This document shows, in pieces, positions 1 to 7,625 of a stretch of DNA of 40,123 bases (the first letter of the stretch is position 1; each line of letters starts with the position of its first letter). The translations under genes and the position numbers were made by a program. The notes under the pieces are model-generated. The model was not told where the DNA came from, made no database searches, and saw nothing but the letters and a program-made list of their open reading frames with translations. Source of the stretch: Rathayibacter tanaceti (GTDB lineage: Bacteria > Actinomycetota > Actinomycetes > Actinomycetales > Microbacteriaceae); assembly GCF_001634385.1 (NCBI RefSeq), contig NZ_LIIN01000010.1, positions 1 to 40,123 of the forward strand. The letters are read 5' to 3'.

Positions 1-795
1 CCCTGGCGCGCGCGCCGGGGCGCGCTGACGCGCCTGCGCGAAGACCTGTTCTGGCGGGCCGAGCTCGGTTTCGCCGGCCGCGTCGGCGTGCCCGACGCCA
101 TCGAGGGACTGCGAGCCGAGGCGCTCGGCCATCTCGCCGCGCACATCGCTGATCCCGAGCTGCGCGCCGTTCTCACTCCGGACTACGAGATCGGCTGCAA
201 GCGGGTGCTGCTGTCGGACGACTACTACCCGGCCCTCAGCCGGGCCCACGTGCACGTCGTCCCCGGTGCGCTGCGGCGCGTCGAAGGGGCCGCGGCGATC
301 GGTGACGACGGAGAGGCGCACGAGGTCGACGTCCTGATCTTTGCGACGGGCTTCCACGCGGCCCGGCCGCCGTTCGCGCGGAGGATCCGCGGACGGAGGG
401 GCCAGCTCCTCGCCGACCGCTGGGCCGAGGGCATGGCCGCCTACGAGTCCACCGTCGTGCACGGCTTCCCGAACCTCTTCGTCATCAACGGCCCCAACGC
501 GAGCCTCGGACACAACTCCGCCGTGCACATGATCGAGACGCAGATCGAGTACGTCCTCACCGCGCTCGACCACTGCGCGAGCACCGGCGTCGAACTCCTC
601 GAGGTGACGGCCGAGGCCGAGGCCGCCTCCATCGCCCGGATCGACGCCCTGAGTGCCGACACGGTGTGGACCAACGGCGGCTGCGACAGCTGGTATCTCG
701 CCTCCGACCGCCGTCTCGCCCTGCTCTGGCCGGATTTCGCCTTCGCCTTCCGCGACGAGCTGCGTCGCTTCGATCCGACGGCCTACGCGTCGTGA
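1..795 (+). CDS. Flavin-containing monooxygenase, C-terminal part (partial)
   Basis: The reading frame is open from base 1, so the N-terminus with the first Rossmann fold lies outside the window. The visible 264 residues contain the FATGF motif (LIFATGF), which in FAD/NADPH monooxygenases of the FMO and Baeyer-Villiger type lies near the end of the second dinucleotide-binding region. A block PNLFVINGPNASLGHNSAVH follows, typical of the C-terminal third of these enzymes. The family inserts one oxygen atom from O2 into ketones or soft nucleophiles using NADPH and FAD. An internal GTG at 88 is not the real start. The next gene is convergent on the minus strand. The substrate cannot be read from the sequence. 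Confidence 0.8.
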   Translation, partial: PWRARRGALTRLREDLFWRAELGFAGRVGVPDAIEGLRAEALGHLAAHIADPELRAVLTPDYEIGCKRVLLSDDYYPALSRAHVHVVPGALRRVEGAAAIGDDGEAHEVDVLIFATGFHAARPPFARRIRGRRGQLLADRWAEGMAAYESTVVHGFPNLFVINGPNASLGHNSAVHMIETQIEYVLTALDHCASTGVELLEVTAEAEAASIARIDALSADTVWTNGGCDSWYLASDRRLALLWPDFAFAFRDELRRFDPTAYAS

Positions 796-914
796 TATCA
801 GGCCGGCGGCCGCGTGCCCGCTGGCGGTGTCCACGCGGTCGTCGTCGGCCGCCCCGGGAGCAGCCGAGGAGCGGCCCGCCACAGACGCAGACGCGTCCGG
901 GGCGGGCCGACCAC

Positions 915-1997
915 TCAGCTCTTGTTCGCGCCGGAACCGGACGGCATCGCCTGACCCCGCTCGATGACGCCGGTGGTACCGACGAACCGGTTATCGCCTT
1001 CGTACAACTGATAGGGGTCGCTCGCCGCATCGAGGTGCACGACGATCGGGTTGTGGGAATGATCGAAGACGTTGCCTCCGACGACGACGTATCCGCCGCT
1101 GCCGACCTCGATCGCCGCGTATTGATTCGAGTCAGCGGCGGTGTTGTCGAACGTGTTGTCCAAGACCTGGACATAGCCGCGGAGCAGCGGTCGCCCGCGC
1201 ACGAGCGACCCGATGTGATTGTGAGAGAGGGTGACGTGCAGGAGGCCGGTCTTCAGGTAGCTGTCTGCGGCCTGCGCGCCGACGAGGATGCCGAGCCGTT
1301 CGTCCGCCAGTGGTTGGAACCCGAATCCCCAGTCCCATTTCACCGAAGGCGAGATGTCCTTGAAGGCCTTCGTGTAGTACAGGTTGCTGTTCGAGATGGT
1401 GACCCGGTCCGCACCCTTGGTGACCGACATGAGGTCGTCCGTGGTGTCGTAGGCAGTGATGGCGTCGATGGTGACGTCGCGCGCTCCGCGCACCGAGATC
1501 GCCTCGTAGTTCGTGCCCGCACCGTGCGGCCTCGTGTCCGCTCCCGTCAGCGCCTCGAGATCCGATATCCGGCCGTGGATGGTGAGGTTTCGAATCGTGA
1601 TGTCGTGCACCGCTCCGGTGACGGTGCCGTCGATGACGCGGATCTGGATGTTGATCAGCTCGATCGACGGAGCGGATCCCTCGATGATCGTGTTGCTGTT
1701 CGACGGGTTGCGAACGTCGACGGTGATCGGTACGGGGCCGCCATCGAGTGTCGCCGTGATGACGATGTGGTGCGCATTGTTGCGCAGGGCGGTTCTCAGC
1801 GCGTCGACGGTGGCGACAGTCGTCGGCGCGTCGGAGACCGCGGAGGCGTTGCGGATGGTGCCCGCCGCCTCCCGGTGGTCCAGGTGAGCAGCCGCATGCG
1901 CCACGTGCGGCTGATTCTGGTCACGATCGATCAGTGGTGATCCGAGCGTCACGGTCGCCAACGCGAGGGCGATCACGCGAGTGTAGAGAGCAGTCAA
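915..1997 (-). CDS. Secreted pectate-lyase-like (PL1-type) beta-helix protein
   Basis: The 360-residue protein starts with a basic then hydrophobic stretch (TRVIALALATVTLGS) that fits a Sec signal peptide. The rest is rich in short beta-strand repeats such as VTISNSNLYY, VTLSHNHIGS and VQVLDNTFDN, the pattern of the right-handed parallel beta-helix of PL1 pectate lyases. An acidic block (AYDTTDDLMSV) sits where Ca2+ ligands occur in this family. The usual RxPxxR motif with the catalytic arginine is RGRPLLR here, so the first arginine is offset by one position and activity is uncertain. The start is a TTG without a clear ribosome site; a GTG seven codons downstream is an alternative. The likely role is extracellular cleavage of a polyuronate from plant material. 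Confidence 0.75.
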   Translation of the reverse strand: MTALYTRVIALALATVTLGSPLIDRDQNQPHVAHAAAHLDHREAAGTIRNASAVSDAPTTVATVDALRTALRNNAHHIVITATLDGGPVPITVDVRNPSNSNTIIEGSAPSIELINIQIRVIDGTVTGAVHDITIRNLTIHGRISDLEALTGADTRPHGAGTNYEAISVRGARDVTIDAITAYDTTDDLMSVTKGADRVTISNSNLYYTKAFKDISPSVKWDWGFGFQPLADERLGILVGAQAADSYLKTGLLHVTLSHNHIGSLVRGRPLLRGYVQVLDNTFDNTAADSNQYAAIEVGSGGYVVVGGNVFDHSHNPIVVHLDAASDPYQLYEGDNRFVGTTGVIERGQAMPSGSGANKS

Positions 1998-2493
1998 GTG
2001 AAGTCGATTCCGTCGGACCGCAGGAGCGGCCCGCTCTGTGTGTCGGGGGTGGGTGAGTGCAGTGCCCGGCGACGGCCGGGTATCCGCGGGGAGGTCGGGT
2101 ATCCGCGGGTGGTCTGCGTCGTCGGGGTCGGATCGCAGCCAGCACAGGATCTCCTCGACGCAGTGACGGCTGCTGCGGGTGCAGGCCGGACTGACGTGTC
2201 GAAGGCGGGTAGAGCTGGCACCCGATCGCGGGGAGAAACGGTGAGACTCTTTCGTCTACCGGATGGATCGTACTGATCCACCTCCCCCATTGATGGGGAT
2301 CCGCCGTGAAGCATGTGTGCGGCTCACAGGATCGTCCGAGCTGTCGCGCGGGTCGGATCCGCAGAGCACCCGGTCACAGCGTCGACGCATGCGAGCTCGG
2401 CCGGCGAACCGCGCTCGACACCGCGCAGGCCGGGTCTGTGCCCCTCCCACCCGGATCCGCACGAGCGGGCATCCGCGCCGGCCGTCGACCGCG
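1998..2493. other. Gene-free stretch upstream of the pectate-lyase gene
   Basis: No open frame here has convincing protein character. The stretch contains a 13-base direct repeat (GGGTATCCGCGGG at 2078-2090 and 2097-2109), which may be a regulator site for the adjacent minus-strand gene. Nothing else was recognised. Confidence 0.5.
2078..2109. repeat. Tandem 13-bp direct repeat
   Basis: GGGTATCCGCGGG occurs twice with a 19-base period, about 80 to 110 bases upstream of the pectate-lyase start. Copies spaced at about two helical turns can bind a regulator on one face of the DNA. No protein link is known, so the function is open. Confidence 0.45.
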
Positions 2494-2530
2494 GTGTCGA
2501 GGGGATCAGCCGTGCCGATCCCCTCGACAC
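2494..2530. promoter_or_regulatory. Perfect 14-bp inverted repeat upstream of the DUF4287 gene
   Basis: The left arm GTGTCGAGGGGATC (2494-2507) and right arm (2517-2530) are perfectly complementary around a 9-base spacer. No T-run follows. The right arm overlaps a possible -35 element of the downstream gene, so it could be an operator; a terminator for upstream transcription is the alternative. Confidence 0.5.
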
Positions 2531-2554
2531 TCGGCTCCGCGCACTGGCTATGGT
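2524..2554 (+). promoter_or_regulatory. Possible promoter giving a leaderless mRNA
   Basis: TCGACA (2524-2529) and TATGGT (2549-2554) are 19 bases apart, and the -10-like hexamer ends six bases before the ATG at 2561. No Shine-Dalgarno sequence is visible. This fits leaderless transcription, which is common in Actinobacteria. The spacer is long and the call is tentative. Confidence 0.35.
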
Positions 2555-2560
2555 GACCCC

Positions 2561-2806
2561 ATGACCGACCGCGTGCTCGCCCCCGAACCGCCTGCCGACG
2601 GCTCGAAGCCGAAGGGCCCCGCCTCCTACTTCGCCAGCATCGAGAAGACCTACGGCCGCCCCGTGCAGGAGTGGCTCGACCTGGCGGACGAGCGTCTACG
2701 CGACGAGCCGCACAAGAAGGTCGTCACCTGGCTGACGACCGAGCACGGCCTCGGCTACGGCCACGCGAACGCGATCGTCGCCTACGTCCGCGCCGCACGC
2801 GGCTGA
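2561..2806 (+). CDS. DUF4287 domain protein
   Basis: This 81-residue protein carries the DUF4287 pattern: a short variable N-terminus, then SYFASIEKTYGRP, EWLDL, and a C-terminal block with GLGYGHANAIVAYVR. The family has no established biochemical function, and single-domain forms of this size are common in Actinobacteria. The ATG at 2561 was chosen because it precedes the domain directly; the open frame further upstream runs through the inverted repeat and has no protein character. Its last 25 bases overlap the end of the convergent GNAT gene. Confidence 0.8.
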   Translation: MTDRVLAPEPPADGSKPKGPASYFASIEKTYGRPVQEWLDLADERLRDEPHKKVVTWLTTEHGLGYGHANAIVAYVRAARG

Positions 2807-3354
2807 GCTGCGCCGCGAACCGGCGGGGACGGCCTCGCCGCCGATGCCCACTCCTCCGCGTCGAGGCAGGCGAGCACGACCTCGGCGTCCTGCTGGACGA
2901 GGCGCAGACCGAGCCTCTGCAGCCCGCGGATCGACGCGATGTTGCGGGGATCGGCCCGCGCGAGCACGCGCGACATCCCCAGGTCTCGGAAGGCCGTCTC
3001 AATCAGAGCGACACCCGCCTCGACCGCGTAGCCCAGTCCCGCCGTGTCCGGGTGCAGGAACATCCCCAGCTCCGCCGCCGCGCCGTCCTCGGAGCGGACC
3101 AGGACCGCATCCCCGACGAGCCGCTGGGTCGCGGTGACGACGACACCCCAGAACCGGCGGTCACCCGGATGCTCGAACGCCCACTCCGCCGATCGCTCCG
3201 CCCGCCAACTCTCGTACTCGCCCGGCCGCAGAGGGGGATGACGGAGGAAACGCCCCGCGCGCGGATCCCCGCGATAGCTCATCACCGCCACCTCGTCCGT
3301 CGGGAGCAGCGGGCGCAGGAGCAGGCGCGTCGTCCGCACTGTCCGTTCCGCCAT
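2782..3354 (-). CDS. GNAT N-acetyltransferase (RimJ/RimL type)
   Basis: The 190-residue protein begins TTRLLLRPLLPTD, the signature opening of RimJ/RimL-like acetyltransferases (Acetyltransf_3). It continues through RFWGVVV, the ELGMFLHPDTAGLGYAVEA acetyl-CoA binding region, and NIASIRGLQRLGLRLV. These enzymes transfer acetyl from acetyl-CoA to an N-terminal or side-chain amine of a protein or small molecule. The Pro/Arg-rich tail of about 20 residues lies in the overlap with the convergent DUF4287 gene and is probably not part of the fold. The gene is divergent from the MarR gene, 77 bases away, so the regulator may control it. The substrate is unknown. Confidence 0.85.
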   Translation of the reverse strand: MAERTVRTTRLLLRPLLPTDEVAVMSYRGDPRAGRFLRHPPLRPGEYESWRAERSAEWAFEHPGDRRFWGVVVTATQRLVGDAVLVRSEDGAAAELGMFLHPDTAGLGYAVEAGVALIETAFRDLGMSRVLARADPRNIASIRGLQRLGLRLVQQDAEVVLACLDAEEWASAARPSPPVRGAAQPRAART

Positions 3355-3431
3355 CTCCTCAGGCTAGGCCCGATCGGGCTCCGCGAGCGGGCCGTCACCG
3401 CCGCGATCCCGCCGCGAGGATAATCGGGGGA

Positions 3432-3929
3432 ATGCGAGAAGACGACGATGTCGATCTGGTGATCGACGCCTGGGCCCACGCGCTGCCCGATCTGGACTTC
3501 GCCCCCCTCGACGTCGTCTCGCGCCTGCGCCGCCTGAGCCCCCGAGTGCAGGACGTGCGCCGCCAGTCCTTCGCGGCGAGCGACCTCACGCCGTGGGAGT
3601 TCGAGCTGCTGTCTCTGCTGCGTCAGCGCGGTCGCGGTGGGATGACCCCGTCGGCTCTGTCGATCGAGCTCGCGCTCTCGAGCGGGAACCTCGCCAGCCG
3701 CGTGGAGCGCCTCGCGGCGCGCGGTCTCGTCGTCCGCGAGCAGAACGCCGCCGACTCGCGCAGCAAGATCGTCTCGCTCACTCCCCGCGGCACCAAGCGG
3801 GTGGACGAGGCGATGCGGAACCTGGTCGCCGCCGAGGGCGAGGTGCTCGCCGATCTCGACTCCGCGCAGGTGTCGGTGCTGATCGAGTGCCTGCGCACCA
3901 TCAGCGACACGCTCGACCGGCTGCAGTGA
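3432..3929 (+). CDS. MarR-family transcriptional regulator
   Basis: In this 165-residue protein the winged helix-turn-helix runs from about residue 50 to 120: LTPWEFELLSLLRQRG, the recognition helix region LSSGNLASRVERLAARGLVVRE, and the wing DSRSKIVSLTPRG. Flanking helices would form the dimer interface of MarR proteins. MarR proteins repress nearby genes and are released by small phenolic or oxidising ligands. The divergent GNAT gene is the most likely target apart from autoregulation. The ATG lies downstream of a weak GGGGGAA stretch. Confidence 0.88.
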   Translation: MREDDDVDLVIDAWAHALPDLDFAPLDVVSRLRRLSPRVQDVRRQSFAASDLTPWEFELLSLLRQRGRGGMTPSALSIELALSSGNLASRVERLAARGLVVREQNAADSRSKIVSLTPRGTKRVDEAMRNLVAAEGEVLADLDSAQVSVLIECLRTISDTLDRLQ

Positions 3930-4054
3930 CCGCTACGCCTGACGGGGCTGGGAGGTCAAGCCCGTTCGGGAAGGCGGGCACCGGTCGTAGCGTGAGGCGT
4001 GCACGGTCGAGGCGACAGCCACCCGTGACGACGAACGCGACAGCGGAGAGCACC

Positions 4055-4276
4055 ATGAGACAGATTCCCACGATCCAACCCGCGCGATGGAGCCGGAACG
4101 GGATCCGGATCGTCGTCGTCCCCGGAGCAGAACTGCCCCGGTTCCGACTCGAGATCGACCCGGTGATCGCGACCGGTGCCCTTCCCGTCCCCACCGGCCC
4201 CTTCTCGACGGTCGAGGAGGCCGAGCGGGCCGCCGAATCCGCCGCAGTCCTGCTCGGGGTCAGGATCTCGGCCTGA
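4055..4276 (+). CDS. Small protein of unknown function
   Basis: The 73-residue protein starts at an ATG preceded by GGAGAG five bases upstream. It has no signal peptide or membrane segment. A strand-rich first half (IRIVVVPGAELPRFRLEI) precedes a helix (VEEAERAAESAAVLLGV). I do not recognise the family. The last 17 bases overlap the end of the convergent DUF429 gene. Confidence 0.55.
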   Translation: MRQIPTIQPARWSRNGIRIVVVPGAELPRFRLEIDPVIATGALPVPTGPFSTVEEAERAAESAAVLLGVRISA

Positions 4277-5024
4277 GTCCCGAGGGTCCTGCGAGCTCGG
4301 CGAGCGGCCCGGTCGGCACCGCGATCCACCCCTCCGCCTCGGCCGCCGCGCGCAGCTCCGGAGGCACCGGCAGTGTCGCACCGAGGGCGTGGGCCCGCGC
4401 GTTGAGAGCGGCGACGACCGCGTCGAAGGCGTCGTCGGAGCGGCGCATCAGCGCGAGGGCCGAGGGCGGCACCTCCAGCCACGGGGCCGCGCGCCGAAGC
4501 GCATCGACGGCGAGCACCACTGCCTCCGGCCGCGTCTTGTAGCCCGTGGTCTCCACTCCCCACAACCGCAGGGCCGCCGCAGGGTAGGCCTCGACGAGAC
4601 GGCCGCCGCCGGAGCGGTCGACCACCTCGCCGCGCGCCGCGAACGCGTCGAGGAGTTCCGCGCAGCGCATCGCCGTCATGCCGAGGCGGTCGGTGGAGAC
4701 GCTGAGCGGCCAGCGCCCGGTGATCTCGCGGGCGACGCGGTCGGTCTCGCGATAGGCCAGGCGCCTGCGCCAGTCGCGGCCCGCCAGGGTCCGCGGCGCG
4801 ACCTCGCGGCGGGTGTGCGCCGCGATGAAGGCTGCGAACTCGAGGGGCCAGCCGAAGGCGCAGTCGATGCCGATCGCCTCCGCCTCGAGCGACGCGTCGA
4901 CGATCGCCTCGTCCTCGGCGCCGAGGACGAGCAAGCGGACGACCGCTCCACCCGCGGCCCAGTCGACGCCGGCGAGCGCGGTGCGCACCGGTTCCGCAGC
5001 GAGGTCGACACCGATCGTGAGCAC
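4260..5024 (-). CDS. DUF429 family protein
   Basis: The 254-residue protein starts VLTIGVDLAAEPVRTALAGVD, the actin/RNase H-like first strand of DUF429 proteins. The conserved GIDCAFGWP block is near residue 50, DRLGMTAMR is in the middle, and EAYPAAALRLWG plus DDAFDAVVAAL follow. The molecular function of the family is unknown; the fold suggests a nucleotide- or nucleic-acid-binding domain. A longer frame exists upstream, but the GTG at 5024 fits the family start and leaves eight bases to the stop of the next minus-strand gene, consistent with an operon. Confidence 0.8.
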   Translation of the reverse strand: MLTIGVDLAAEPVRTALAGVDWAAGGAVVRLLVLGAEDEAIVDASLEAEAIGIDCAFGWPLEFAAFIAAHTRREVAPRTLAGRDWRRRLAYRETDRVAREITGRWPLSVSTDRLGMTAMRCAELLDAFAARGEVVDRSGGGRLVEAYPAAALRLWGVETTGYKTRPEAVVLAVDALRRAAPWLEVPPSALALMRRSDDAFDAVVAALNARAHALGATLPVPPELRAAAEAEGWIAVPTGPLAELAGPSGLRPRS

Positions 5025-5032
5025 GGGACGGG

Positions 5033-5407
5033 CTAGGTGCTCGGCCGGTCCCCTTCGCGGCGTCGGCGCTGCTCCTCGGCGAGCCTCGCGTAGTGCGCCT
5101 CCTCGCGCTCCAGCTCGGCGAGCTGCTCCTCCGTGGTCATGGGCGCGGGCCGGACGATGATCGTCGACGGACTCTGCGAGCGACGACGCGGCGCCCTGCC
5201 GCCCGGCACGAATGAACCGCCGTCTCCGCGCTTCCACTCGTGCCCGAGCAGGAACCACAGCGAGACGCCGATGATCGGGATGAACACGATCAGCAGCACC
5301 CACACGATCTTCGGCAGGTTGCGGACCACGCTGTCCGGCTGCCGCACGACGTCCACCAGCGCCAGCACCATCAGCATGACGATCAGCAGCGAGAACAGAA
5401 ACCCCAT
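5033..5407 (-). CDS. Membrane protein with PLDc_N (cardiolipin synthase N-terminal) domain
   Basis: The 124-residue protein has two membrane segments: FLFSLLIVMLMVLALVDVV, then after the motif RNLPKIVW a second helix ending GVSLWFLLG. This is the PLDc_N module found at the N-terminus of cardiolipin synthases and as a stand-alone protein in Actinobacteria. The tail is basic and then a Glu/Arg-rich coiled coil (EEQLAELEREEAHYARLAEE). There is no HKD phospholipase motif, so it is not an enzyme by itself. The ATG at 5407 starts the domain; the frame continues upstream only because a relic of another gene is in phase with it. It probably shares a transcript with the DUF429 gene. Confidence 0.75.
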   Translation of the reverse strand: MGFLFSLLIVMLMVLALVDVVRQPDSVVRNLPKIVWVLLIVFIPIIGVSLWFLLGHEWKRGDGGSFVPGGRAPRRRSQSPSTIIVRPAPMTTEEQLAELEREEAHYARLAEEQRRRREGDRPST

Positions 5408-5428
5408 GCGACGAGGGTACGACGCACG

Positions 5429-5605
5429 AGCGCCTCCGGCAGGCTCGGTCTTCGCTCGCCGCACCGTCTCGACCTCGTTCCAGTTCACCCCGAGACCAGT
5501 CACGAGCGCGCGCAGAATCTCCTCGACGTTCGCGAGCTCCTCGGCGGACGGGGCGGCCACGACCTCCCGGCCTTCCTCCTCACGCTTCGCCAGGAGCCAC
5601 GACCG
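5429..5605 (-). pseudogene. Relic of an all-alpha NTP pyrophosphohydrolase (MazG-like), C-terminal part
   Basis: On the minus strand, in phase with and just upstream of the PLDc_N gene, the frame reads WLLAKREEEGREVV, then EELANVEEILRALVTGLG, then WNEVETVRRAKTEPAGG. This closely follows the C-terminus of house-cleaning NTP pyrophosphatases (EELADVLEVLxAL, then WxEVExxRxxKxxxRGGF). The N-terminal LVRDRIP region is missing and an in-frame stop lies upstream at 5633-5635. No start or ribosome site is present. I read it as a decayed remnant; the assignment rests on motif similarity by eye. Confidence 0.5.
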
Positions 5606-5676
5606 TCGCTCGTCGTCGCACGAACTGTGCTTTCAACACCTGTCGTGCGACCTCGTTGCAGCACTGCACGCCGCGC

Positions 5677-5910
5677 TCAGCGATCGGACCCACCGGAGAG
5701 GCGCGAGTCCGTCTCACCCGTCTCAGTGGAAGGCTTCGACGTGACGAAGGAGACGAGGAGGGCGACGACAGCGGCAAGACCGATGACGATCACCGACGCA
5801 CCCTCCCACACCTCCGTGACACCGGACAAGAGAAGATGAACGTAATAAGCTGCCGCCACAAGCCCACTAACGATCCACAGCATCGAGGGTCGCGAGTTCC
5901 AATACGTCAT
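5677..5910 (-). CDS. Small two-helix membrane protein
   Basis: The 77-residue protein starts at an ATG with AAGGAG five bases upstream, a near-ideal ribosome site. It has two predicted membrane segments, MLWIVSGLVAAAYYVHLLL and ASVIVIGLAAVVALLVSFV, joined by a short loop (SGVTEVWEG), and a polar Ser/Thr-rich tail. The family is not recognised. It has the look of an Actinobacterial envelope mini-protein. Confidence 0.65.
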   Translation of the reverse strand: MTYWNSRPSMLWIVSGLVAAAYYVHLLLSGVTEVWEGASVIVIGLAAVVALLVSFVTSKPSTETGETDSRLSGGSDR

Positions 5911-6248
5911 ACCATTCTCCTTCGCGTCAGTTTCTATGATTTTCTCCTTCGAGAACGATGCGGCGTGGCACAGCACGTCCGCCCGCGCAGCTGTATCACC
6001 GGTACGACCTTCGGCAGCGCTGCCCCGGTGACCTCTGCGACGCGCGCGATCGTCGAACGGAGAGCATGCCAGAGCACAGCCCACCCATGCCTCCGTCCCA
6101 GGTTCCCACGACGTTCCGAGCCGACGAGAACGAGGGGGCGACGACAAGAGAGACGGCCCGGGTCTGTGCCGTTGCTGCGCACGACCCGCTCCCGGTCGTC
6201 GTGCACGCTGGCAGCCCCCGCTCCGGTGGGCCGTGGCACGATCGGACG
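5911..6248. other. Gene-free stretch between divergent membrane-protein genes
   Basis: This 338-base divergent intergenic region should carry the promoters of the two small membrane-protein genes. No open frame with protein character, no clear hairpin and no repeat was seen. Confidence 0.4.
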
Positions 6249-6659
6249 ATGACTGACACGTCTGCGCCCGGCGAGACCGCCCGACACTCCACCCGCCGCC
6301 TCGTCCTGATCGCCGTCGCCGTCCTCGGCCTCGCCGGTGTCGTCGCGCTTGCTCTCGTCCCGCTGCAGTACTGGGCCCTGAGCGCCCAGGGGCTCGACGA
6401 CGCCTGCCGGGTCAGCCTCGGCGGGGTACCGCCCGAGGCGGGCGAGCTGGTCCGCGGATTCTGGTCGTGGTGGCCGCTCGGCGGAGCCTGCGAGTGGAAG
6501 CTCCTCGACGGGACCACCGCCGTCGACCGCCCCGACTGGTCCACGACGGTGGTCGCGGGAGTCGGAGCGGCCCTGCTACTCGCGGGGATCGCCCTCGCCG
6601 CTGTCTCGTCGCTCCGCCGCAGCAGGACGCGGACTCAGGTCCAGCGGGCCGGACTGTAG
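6249..6659 (+). CDS. Membrane protein of unknown function
   Basis: The 136-residue protein has an N-terminal membrane helix (LVLIAVAVLGLAGVVALALV), an extracytoplasmic region of about 60 residues with two cysteines (DDACRVS and GGACEWK) that could form a disulfide, and a second helix (VVAGVGAALLLAGIALAAV) followed by an Arg-rich cytoplasmic tail. The ATG at 6249 was preferred because the first helix follows it at a normal distance, although no strong ribosome site is visible. The family is not recognised. Confidence 0.6.
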   Translation: MTDTSAPGETARHSTRRLVLIAVAVLGLAGVVALALVPLQYWALSAQGLDDACRVSLGGVPPEAGELVRGFWSWWPLGGACEWKLLDGTTAVDRPDWSTTVVAGVGAALLLAGIALAAVSSLRRSRTRTQVQRAGL

Positions 6660-6697
6660 CGGGGCGAAGGTCCGGCAGGCCGAGGTCGGGGCCGGCC

Positions 6698-7504
6698 CTA
6701 GCGGTCGAAGAAGTTCCCGAGGTCGCCGAGACCGGGCAGCGGGAAGTCGGAGCCGAGCTCGGAGACCTGCTCGCCCAGCCCCGAGACCTGTTCGCCTGCG
6801 CCCGAGACGAACTCGCCCGCGCTACCCGTGATGTCGCCGAACGCGCCCAGGTCGCCGAATCCGCCCGCGAGATTCTCGAAGTCGACTCCGAGACCCGAGG
6901 CCTGCGCCAACAGCGGGCCGGCGACGCTGCTGATCACGGCGCCGCCCGCCACCGCCGCGAGCAGCCCGCCGGCCGCTCCGAGTCCGATGCCGGCCGCCGC
7001 TCCGACGCCCGCACCCGCGACGGCTCCGCGCGTCCCCGGCTTCGAGAACATCGTCTTGAGGAATCCCGGGGCGTTCGCCTCGCCGCGTGTCGCCGCGCGC
7101 GCGAGATCCTCCGGAGCCGAGGAGCGCGGCTGTTCGCTCGCGGGCAGTTCGTCGCGCAGTCGTGCCTCGACCTGCGCGCGCTGCGCGGGAGTCAGCTTCG
7201 AGAACGCCTCGCGGTGCACCTGCTCCAGCTGCTCGGGGTCGGCCGTGCGGAGGAGGTAGTCGTAGCGGGCGATCGCCGCTCGGTCCTCCTGGCTCACCAC
7301 GGGCTGCCCGGGTCGGGCGTCCTGCGGCCGGGCGGTGGTGGCCGGCCGGGCCGGCTGCGGCGGCGCGGTACGCGAGTCGCCCGTCACCTTGTCGGCGGCC
7401 GTGCGGACCAGCTCGCGCCAGTCGGTCGTCCCGCTCGAGGAGCTCCCCGAACCGCTCTTCGAATCGAGGGCTTTCGACGCCATGCCGAGGACGCGCTTGA
7501 ACAT
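6698..7504 (-). CDS. Gly/Ala-rich protein of unknown function
   Basis: The 268-residue protein starts MFKRVLGMASKALDSK, followed by a Ser/Gly linker, a helical region with YDYLLRTADPEQLEQVHREAF and LTPAQRAQVEARLRDELP, then a strongly Gly/Ala-rich hydrophobic stretch (GAVAGAGVGAAAGIGLGAAG and more), and a repetitive tail of GLGEQVSELG-type units. The helical part resembles small Actinobacterial proteins with the LTPAQRAQV motif. The glycine-zipper-like stretch could insert in or bind a membrane. The ATG has GGAAGG about 11 bases upstream; a longer frame exists but lacks a ribosome site. Function unknown. Confidence 0.6.
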   Translation of the reverse strand: MFKRVLGMASKALDSKSGSGSSSSGTTDWRELVRTAADKVTGDSRTAPPQPARPATTARPQDARPGQPVVSQEDRAAIARYDYLLRTADPEQLEQVHREAFSKLTPAQRAQVEARLRDELPASEQPRSSAPEDLARAATRGEANAPGFLKTMFSKPGTRGAVAGAGVGAAAGIGLGAAGGLLAAVAGGAVISSVAGPLLAQASGLGVDFENLAGGFGDLGAFGDITGSAGEFVSGAGEQVSGLGEQVSELGSDFPLPGLGDLGNFFDR

Positions 7505-7625
7505 GCTCACAGTGAACCTTCCGTCGGGTATCAGGCGATCATGCCGGTGCTCCCTGAGGGAAGGCCGTCCGGAGCCTCTGGGACGCCGGGGAAGGACGCC
7601 GGGGAACGGCCCGGCCGGAGTCGCG

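Noticed and set aside
666-1940. A 424-codon plus-strand frame opposite the pectate-lyase-like gene
   Set aside because: Arg/Asp/Val-rich composition without motifs; the minus strand has a signal peptide and beta-helix pattern.
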